From Alectoria sarmentosa (lineage: Eukaryota; Ascomycota; Lecanoromycetes; Lecanorales; Parmeliaceae), in assembly GCA_009733775.1 (NCBI GenBank), contig WOGZ01000293.1, positions 1 through 41,585 of the forward strand: 41,585 nucleotides of DNA. Direction: 5' to 3'. Position 1 is the first letter of the stretch; each line of letters begins with the position of its first letter. Both the position numbers and the translations under genes were made by a program. Positions 34,823 to 41,585 of the stretch are shown piece after piece. Below the pieces are notes generated by a model. It saw nothing but the letters and a program-made list of their open reading frames with translations, made no database searches and was not told where the DNA came from.

Positions 34823-36415
34823 CTAATCCTTCATCGTGGTTTCGTACCTGCATTGCCCGGTCAGCTCCATGTCCAATCTCGAGAGGGGAAAGAGAGGAGC
34901 ATACCTTTTCCCTCTGAAAGCCCAGACACCCCAATTTCCACAACTTACATCTGCTGGATCGAAGTCGTTCAGATCCCACCTCAAACTCCGAAACTTATTC
35001 TCTCCGGGCTCCATCAATATATCCATTTCTCCGCCCATCTTCTCTTCTACCCATTTGCGGTCTCGCTCCATGTCCCACTCCGTATAACCGGTGGAGATGA
35101 TAGGCACTTTGGTTTCCAATAGTTGGGGGAGCGAATCTGCCCACTCGTGCGAACTGGCCGGATGGCCCAAGCCAGGGTGAAAAAGAACGAAGCAGTCAAA
35201 ATAAGGGTCGTAAGGATGGAACAACCCAGCTTGATGTAGTGTATGGTAGTATTCGACAAAGGTGCTAATCTTCATCTCATGGCTTATGCGATCTTCCACC
35301 ACCGCTCCAAATGGATTCCTAGGCGTTCGCTCCGGGAGTGGAAACTCGGCGTCTCGATTTGCCATCGATTCTGGGCCGATGAAGATTAGGTGAAAGGCAA
35401 CGCGGGGAAAGAGGAAAGACAGTTGTTGCCATACCTCGCGAGGGAGAGAGGATTCGGCGCGGGCTCCGAGGATGAAGATACGAACGGGTGGGGATTGGAG
35501 ACGGAGACCTTTTATAGTACCGTCGGCACCGGTACGGGGAGGGTGAAGGTTGTAGCGGAGGGCGCTAAGGGACTTCAGGCCTTCGTTTGTGAGACGGCCG
35601 TTTCGGCGAATATCGTACGGGCTGAGTTCGGAGAGTATGCTGCCGATGGTGACTGGGTAGGTCAGGAGCTTGGTTGCTTGACGTAAAGGTCTTTCTTCAT
35701 TGATAGCTGTGTATTCACGCGAGTAAAGATAGGTATCCCAATTGGTCATATTGGGCAACGCCTCTTCCATCTGTGGGCCTGGGTACTCAAACTCAGGGAA
35801 GAAACGTCCGGAGCGCAGATCGTGGTCATCCTCGTTGATCTCTCGAAGGGTGTCACATATCTCCATATGGGACTCGTAATCATCAGCCCAGTGTTCTTCT
35901 GAACATGACACTGGTATTCCACAATCGGGACATTCGAAGCGGACGAAAGCTGGGAGTTGCGTTGAGTGTGTTCCTTTTCTTGCCTCTGGGTCGTGGGGAG
36001 ACAGCGGCATTCGAGTTTGGTGATGGGAAGGATGGGGACAGTAAGCGTGAGTCTTCATGAAAGCAGCTCTTCGCCGTATGGCTGGTGATGGCGAGTCTGA
36101 GAAGTTGTGGAAGAGGTTGTTGGGTTCGAGTAGGACATTGCCGGAGACAGTGGGTGAAGGCGTGTTTGCCACTCCAGGAGGTGGAGCCATTTCCGGCGGC
36201 TCATCCATTGAGGTTTGTCCTTGATATCCCTGAGAAGTGACAGCACGCCGGTGAGTTGGAAGTTTGGAAATTGTTGCATTTCGTGTGCTTGGTCTTGTAC
36301 CTGTTGACTTCCATCTGCGCTGGGGAATTGAGTTGTATCTTTGAGTATGGGTCTTAGTATCGGTGAGTCTTCTCAGACTGCGCAAGCACCTCGAGCACGT
36401 GTATCCGGATTGCAT
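34823..36415 (-). CDS. MSS51: MSS51, mitochondrial COX1 translation factor
   Basis: Model on the minus strand: exons 36415-34905 and 34847-34823, giving 511 residues. The 57 bp intron (34848-34904) leaves a final exon of only 25 nt, joining FRGKR to YETTMKD. ATG 36415 is chosen because it begins a basic, acid-poor presequence; the frame is open for another 45 codons upstream. Zinc-binding Cys/His residues: CPHPSH (about 126-131), CPDC (about 162-165), SCSEEHW (about 170) and HMEIC (about 186), a MYND-like finger. The CP dipeptides resemble the heme-regulatory motifs known in yeast Mss51. The C-terminal domain includes VRIFILGARAESSLP, FHLIFIGPE and CFVLFHPGLGHP. Yeast Mss51 activates COX1 mRNA translation and binds new Cox1. 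The upstream region before AT-rich DNA is only about 185 bp. Confidence 0.9.
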   Translation of the reverse strand: MQSGYTCSRCLRSLRRLTDTKTHTQRYNSIPQRRWKSTGTRPSTRNATISKLPTHRRAVTSQGYQGQTSMDEPPEMAPPPGVANTPSPTVSGNVLLEPNNLFHNFSDSPSPAIRRRAAFMKTHAYCPHPSHHQTRMPLSPHDPEARKGTHSTQLPAFVRFECPDCGIPVSCSEEHWADDYESHMEICDTLREINEDDHDLRSGRFFPEFEYPGPQMEEALPNMTNWDTYLYSREYTAINEERPLRQATKLLTYPVTIGSILSELSPYDIRRNGRLTNEGLKSLSALRYNLHPPRTGADGTIKGLRLQSPPVRIFILGARAESSLPREVWQQLSFLFPRVAFHLIFIGPESMANRDAEFPLPERTPRNPFGAVVEDRISHEMKISTFVEYYHTLHQAGLFHPYDPYFDCFVLFHPGLGHPASSHEWADSLPQLLETKVPIISTGYTEWDMERDRKWVEEKMGGEMDILMEPGENKFRSLRWDLNDFDPADVSCGNWGVWAFRGKRYAPLFPLSRLDMELTGQCRYETTMKD

Positions 36416-36560
36416 CACTGTTACTGCTGCTGCTGTTACTGTTGATGTTACCGTTAGTGTTGTTGAAAGACAAGATGATATCCGAGTTTTGATCGGCCTC
36501 GGTCTATCAATCGTCAGCCCTAAGGTATTAGCCCTAGAGTAGTTTACCAAAATTCGAAAT

Positions 36561-36579
36561 CCGTACTACCTTAGTACGG
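36561..36579. repeat. Short perfect inverted repeat upstream of MSS51
   Basis: CCGTACTA and TAGTACGG pair perfectly around a 3 nt loop, about 150 bp before the MSS51 start and just before the AT-rich boundary. Related GTAC motifs occur near 12150. The function is unknown. Confidence 0.4.
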
Positions 36580-36599
36580 AAGACGATAGTTACCAAGAG

Positions 36600-39500
36600 T
36601 CGTTTATTATTATTATTATTATTATTTTTTTTTTTCAGGTTTTAAAATTTTTTTTTTTTAATAATGTATTCAAGATAACGTATTATTTACACGTTTAAAA
36701 ATAATTACATATTTTATAAAACAAATTCATTAAATAAATTTGAATTTTGTAATTTTTATAGAATTTTATAAAAAAATGACGTATAAAACGCAAATCATTA
36801 TTTAATCTCTTTTTTTTTTTCAATTTTACATTTTTTTATATATAATATTTACGTGCGTATCAAATAATAAATCGATTAATTAAAAAATTTAATAATTAAA
36901 AAGATATTATTATAAATTTATTTAATCATGATTTAATTTATAAAGAAATATGCGCGAAATTTAATTTATGATATTTTTTGATTGTGCGTTTTATAATTTT
37001 TAAAAAATTTCTTTTTTATTAAAATCTTTTTAAACGTATTATTTTAAAAGATAATTTCGAAATTCGATTTCGAATTTATAATTTATATTATAATTCAGCT
37101 TTAAATAATATAAAAAAATTCTTTTTTTTATATATGAAAGAATTTTAAATTCAATTTAAAGCTTTCGCACGTATTCGTCGCGATTTAAATATTTATTATA
37201 AAATATTCGTATTCGAATTTAAGCAAGCGAATAAATAAATAAAAAAAATTATTAAATAATATTTCGATATAAGTTTGATTTTTATATACGAACGTAATTT
37301 GATATGCGCGCATTTTTATATTTAAAATATTAACATTACACGATTTATATTCATTTTTTAAATCAAAAGATCGTATTAATTTTTTTTTAGAAATCGTTTT
37401 TGAAAAGCAATTTATGAGATTAATTCGAAAAAAATCGTTACGCGTGCGTGAGAAATGCAACGTATACGCGAAAAATATATATATTTTAAATCGAATTATA
37501 TTTAAAATGTGAATGAATATTGTAAATTATATATATACGAGATTGAAATTTATAAAGTTATCGACGTATATTTTTGATACGTGTCTTGATCATATATAAA
37601 AATCTCGACGTATATCGCTATTAATGTTTATATATAATATTTATATAATATAATAAATAATTGTGAATATTCTTTACGATTTATGCGATTTGATTATAAA
37701 AATGAAATATTTTTGATAATCACGATTTTTTTTTTTATTTAAAGACGCGCGCGGAGATGAATCATCGATAATCGAAGATTTTTAAATTTATGAAATTAAT
37801 ATTGTTAATCAGAGAATTGAGACGTAATGAAATTAATTAATAAAAAAATAACTTTTTAAATAAAGAATAAATATACGCACGTATTTTTAATAAGATTATA
37901 TTAATTATTTTTTAAAATTATTTCACGATGCTCGTATTCGCGAATTATTTTAATTAAAAAAATATAACGAATTAAATCGCTTTTTTAACGATTTATTTCT
38001 TAATAATATATTATAAAATATATAAATTTATGCGAATTTGAAATGTATATATTATTCGAAAATAGAAAAATCGATATACACGCACACATTTTATTTTATT
38101 TAATTTATTAATTAATTAATTTTTATAAATTAAATCTTATATCAAAATTATTTATTTAAAATTATTATTATTTTTTCGAATACGTGTATAAATTTTAAAC
38201 GTTAATTAATAAATTAAAAGTTTAAGAATTATGAGATTGTTTTTTTAATGTCGATAAATTGTAAATTTATTTTTTATGTTATATGTAAATCTCGAATTTA
38301 CGTTTTTAAATTTAAATAAACATTTATTTTCGATTACGCTCGTATAATATATTATAAAAATTCAAAATTTAAAATTCGAATTGAACGCTCTTCGTATAAA
38401 AGACGTTTTTTTTAATTTAATAAATAATATATGCGTAATTTTTAAAAATTATTTATCTTTATATGTAACGATTAAAGATTATATTTGAAATAAAATCAAA
38501 TTAATTCTTTTTTTATATCAAAAATAATATAATTTAATAAATTAAATTATACGCATATTAACGAACCGTTATGCGCAAATCTTTCGAAATTCAAATTTAA
38601 AAATCGATTTAATTAATAATAATTTTGATGAAATTGCGATAACGATAAATGTTCAAAAAAATTTAAAAATAAAATAATTCGCATATTTCACATTTTATTT
38701 TTTATATTCTTTATTATGTTTATATAAAATAACTATATTTATTTTTATTTTATAATAAACAAAATATAATAATATTGAAAATTCGATTAATTATAAAATC
38801 TTAAAAAGATAAAAAAAAAAAAAAAAAATTATTATTATAATTCTAAAAAGCTAAAATTCGCATCGTATAAAACAAATTTAATTTTCGCGTACGTTATTAA
38901 GATTGTTGATTCGTCGATTTTATTAATAAATTTAAATACGTTTTTTAATTAATCAAATGCATTTATTTTTATATATTTATTCACGAATAAAGTCGACGAA
39001 AACGCACGATAATGTGCGTTTACACATTAATTTATCGCTTTATAATTTATATAATTCAATTTATTTTATATAATATTAAATTTCTTTAAATCATTTATAT
39101 TCTTTTATATATAAAAAAAAAATTTATTAAATCGATTTATAGTGATTATTATATTTGTGATTAAGATACGCGTGTAAATTCGAAATATTATAATCGATAA
39201 AATTTTAAATAAAAATAATAACGAATGAAAATAAAAAGGTAAATATTTTTTGTTTACGCATATATTAATTTAATGTCAAAAATAATTTAAGTATTTATAT
39301 CGTTTATAAATTATGCAATCGATAATATTAATTTCTTTATTTAATAAAACATTTTTTTTAAGATAATACGAAATTATTTATTTATACGCACGTATATTTA
39401 TTAAAATTCGTATTTTAATTTAACTTTTTAAAAGAAATGTGAATTTACGAATTTTTTTAATATTGCGAATAATATTTATAATATTTCATAATTTTTTTAT

Positions 39501-39690
39501 ACTTTTTTTTCTTAAAATACTTTATATTTAATTTATTTTAAGTTTTAAATCGATTGTGTAAATGCGCACGATGAGCGTTTCGAAATTAATATCAAAAAAT
39601 AAAATAAAAAGAAAATCAAAAAAGAAATCAAATTAAAAACCAAATAAGAAAATTCAAAACGTTTTAAAATTAAGATACGCATATATTTAT
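36600..39690. repeat. AT-rich decayed block, unidentified
   Basis: Begins with a short TTA microsatellite and T run (36603-36633). About 3 kb of extremely AT-rich sequence follows, with scattered CpG as ACGCACG and CGTATA. There are no long frames (the only one, 37185-37460 minus, is low-complexity Phe/Ile/Asn/Lys), no LTR pair and no similarity I could see to the other AT blocks. It is probably repeat DNA erased by RIP. It adjoins the inverted host-repeat copy at about 39690. Confidence 0.6.
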
Positions 39691-41585
39691 ATTAATAATA
39701 AGTTAAAGTTTATGAATTAAATTCATGATACTTAAGACAAATGAAGGCGAAACGAATTTAAATAACGTCGGTCAAGCGAACTCTGCTTGCTTTTTTATGC
39801 GTATATGATTTACTTTTATTATTATATAAAAAGCATTTATTTAATAATCTTATTTTTAATACATTTAATCGAATAATTCGATTATCTCTTTAATAAATCA
39901 TTTGAAATTATAATAAATAAATCGATTTTATTAATAATTCGATTTAAGATTATATATAATTAATTATAAACGAAAACCTTCGATTATAAACATAAATCGA
40001 TTTATTATAAAAATTAATTTTATGATTTATTAATCGTTATATTGAAAATTAAGCGAATTAAATATTGAATGCGTTAAAAGAAAGTATATAAATTGTTCGA
40101 ATCGAGCGAAGTAAAAAATATGCGTGATATATAATAACGTTTATTATTATATTCGTCTTCAAGAATACGATAATCGAATATTTTAAATTCAATATACTTG
40201 ATTTATAAGCGTGTTTCATTGTATAAATTTTATAATTGTTATAAATTTTTTAATAACATTATCACACAACCTTTTTTCAATTTCAAATAATGAAATAATA
40301 AAAAGATTAATTCAAAGACGTTTATCAATTCGATAAATAAAAGAAAATTATCTTTTTCGTTAACGACTTGATCACGATTAATACACATCGTTTTAATTTT
40401 AAAAATTTATCAAAAACTTGATTATTGAATCGAACGACGTTTTTATTAAAGATGCAAAAGATCGTTTTAAAAATGTAAAAATCAAATGCTCGATATAAAT
40501 CCAGGTCGCGATAAATAACATTAATCAGATCTGTGATAATGTTATTTAATAATCAATCGATAAATCAATCGATAATTTCTCGTTTTTTTATGTTTATTAA
40601 AATCTTATTATTCATATTTAAAAAATCATTTATAAATGTTTTTATATCAACACGACTTTGCTTAATTAAATTTGAATTATGAAATTTTATATTTTTCGTA
40701 AATTTAAGGATTTGAATGTGACTTCATAAATATAAGATTTTTAAAATAAATGTAATAATACGCTTTAACTCAACGCTTTTAATGATCAATAAAATTTGAC
40801 GAAAATTATCGCAAAAGTATATGATTATATTATTAAACGATTTAAAATTTTTGCGAATGTCTTAAAGCATATAATCAATAACCTCGATATTATAACAATT
40901 TTACATCGAAATCTCATTTCAAAAAATCAATTCAATTATATACAATAATTCGATTAAATCGAATTCATTTATAACATCGTAAAAAAATTAAACAATAATA
41001 TTCAAAAAAATCTTGAAACGAAAATAAACGATATAATCTTTTTAAAAAAAAATAAAGACGATATTTAAAAAAATCACAACAATTATCATTTTAAAGGTTT
41101 TATATATTTTTCGTAAAACGATATTTTAAAATATGATCTTATCAATATTCTCATAATCGTTCCAAAAAAAATGATCATTAAAAAGAAACATCGCGTTTCA
41201 AATAGCGTTTATAATCATCGTTTAATTATTATTAAAACTCGTTTATATCTGCTTTTAAATATTTATTTGATAAAAACGTTTTTCGCGTAAAAGACGATTG
41301 CGCTTATCGTTATAATGTTGCTTATAATCATATTATACTTTTAATAAATTAAAATCATTAATTAAATTAATATCTTTTATAAAATTAAAATTATCTTTTT
41401 TCAGACGAATTTAAATTAAATGAAAACAAAAGTCTTTGATAATAATTTATTTCGCTTGTATATCGTTTAATAAAGCGAAATCTTGATAATAAATTTAAAG
41501 AATATATATACAATCGTTAAAGAGTTTAAATAAAAAAATGTATTAATGATAAAAGAGAATAAAAGAAATTGCGAATAATCAAAAA
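39690..41585 (-). mobile_element. Host repeat, right copy, inverted and uninterrupted
   Basis: The reverse complement of this segment matches 9024 back to 8712, then 1610 to 828, then 86 to 1, without the two insertions present on the left. Landmarks are the palindrome ATGAATTAAATTCAT (39712-39726), the empty Ty3 site AAATC (39994-39998) and the empty TRIM site CAACG (40771-40775). It continues about 720 bp past the point matching window position 1. It is more heavily RIP-mutated than the left copy near their shared inner end. A coding-like frame is visible around 40340-40480 (for example FVNDLITIN), now with stops. Family not recognised. Confidence 0.82.

Noticed and set aside
36603..36633. 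TTA microsatellite as a structural boundary element
   Set aside because: It is a simple-sequence repeat at a composition boundary; nothing more can be supported.
1..41585. CRISPR arrays, rRNA genes, bacterial operons or phage-like modules
   Set aside because: There are no regularly spaced repeats or rRNA sequence, and intron-bearing fungal genes rule out a prokaryotic reading.

Overview
The window looks like nuclear DNA of a filamentous ascomycete (Pezizomycotina). Genes carry 40-150 bp introns with GT..AG ends and CTGAC/CTAAC-type branch sites, and products such as a Zn(II)2Cys6 protein, PAN3 and MSS51 are fungal. The DNA falls into two sharply different kinds. Gene blocks of ordinary composition (about 9030-12480 and 19370-36600) alternate with extremely AT-rich blocks (1-9030, 12480-19370, 36600-41585). 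The AT-rich blocks have lost CpA/TpG and kept CpG, the signature of repeat-induced point mutation (RIP). I cannot name the species.

Left AT block (1-9024): one copy of an unidentified repeat, broken by two nested insertions. The first is a 741 bp TRIM-like element (87-827) with 130 bp direct terminal repeats. The second is a 7.1 kb Ty3/gypsy chromovirus (1611-8711) with 204 bp LTRs and a GATTT target duplication. It keeps relics of gag, protease, RT, RNase H, integrase and a chromodomain, all broken by RIP-type stops. The right end of the window (about 39690-41585) holds a second copy of the host repeat in inverted orientation. That copy lacks both insertions and shows both empty target sites. 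The inverted copies therefore flank the whole 30 kb gene-containing segment.

Gene block 1 (9030-12480): ATP12, the mitochondrial F1-ATPase assembly chaperone (+), starts about 70 bp from the edge of the repeat. It is convergent with a conserved protein of unknown function (-). The AT block 12480-19370 then holds only decayed repeat DNA, with one long relic reading frame near 13780-14446.

Gene block 2 (19370-36600): an intron-bearing but acceptor-less tRNA-Thr(UGU) relic; a ferroportin-family iron exporter (-); a VHS/GAT endosomal sorting adaptor (-); a 2.4 kb gene-poor stretch with a strong palindrome; a short Zn(II)2Cys6 protein (-); a UBX2/FAF2-type UBA-UAS-UBX ERAD protein (-); PAN3, the deadenylase adaptor (+), with an unusually long middle region; and MSS51, the mitochondrial COX1 translation factor (-). 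These are unrelated housekeeping or trafficking genes; I see no biosynthetic cluster or defence island. The last AT block (36600-39690) is decayed sequence I cannot identify, running into the inverted repeat copy.

The most informative structure is the nested-insertion history, readable because the inverted copy preserves the pre-insertion state, and the uneven RIP damage between the two copies. I found no convincing new biological system; the enlarged PAN3 is the most interesting protein-level oddity.
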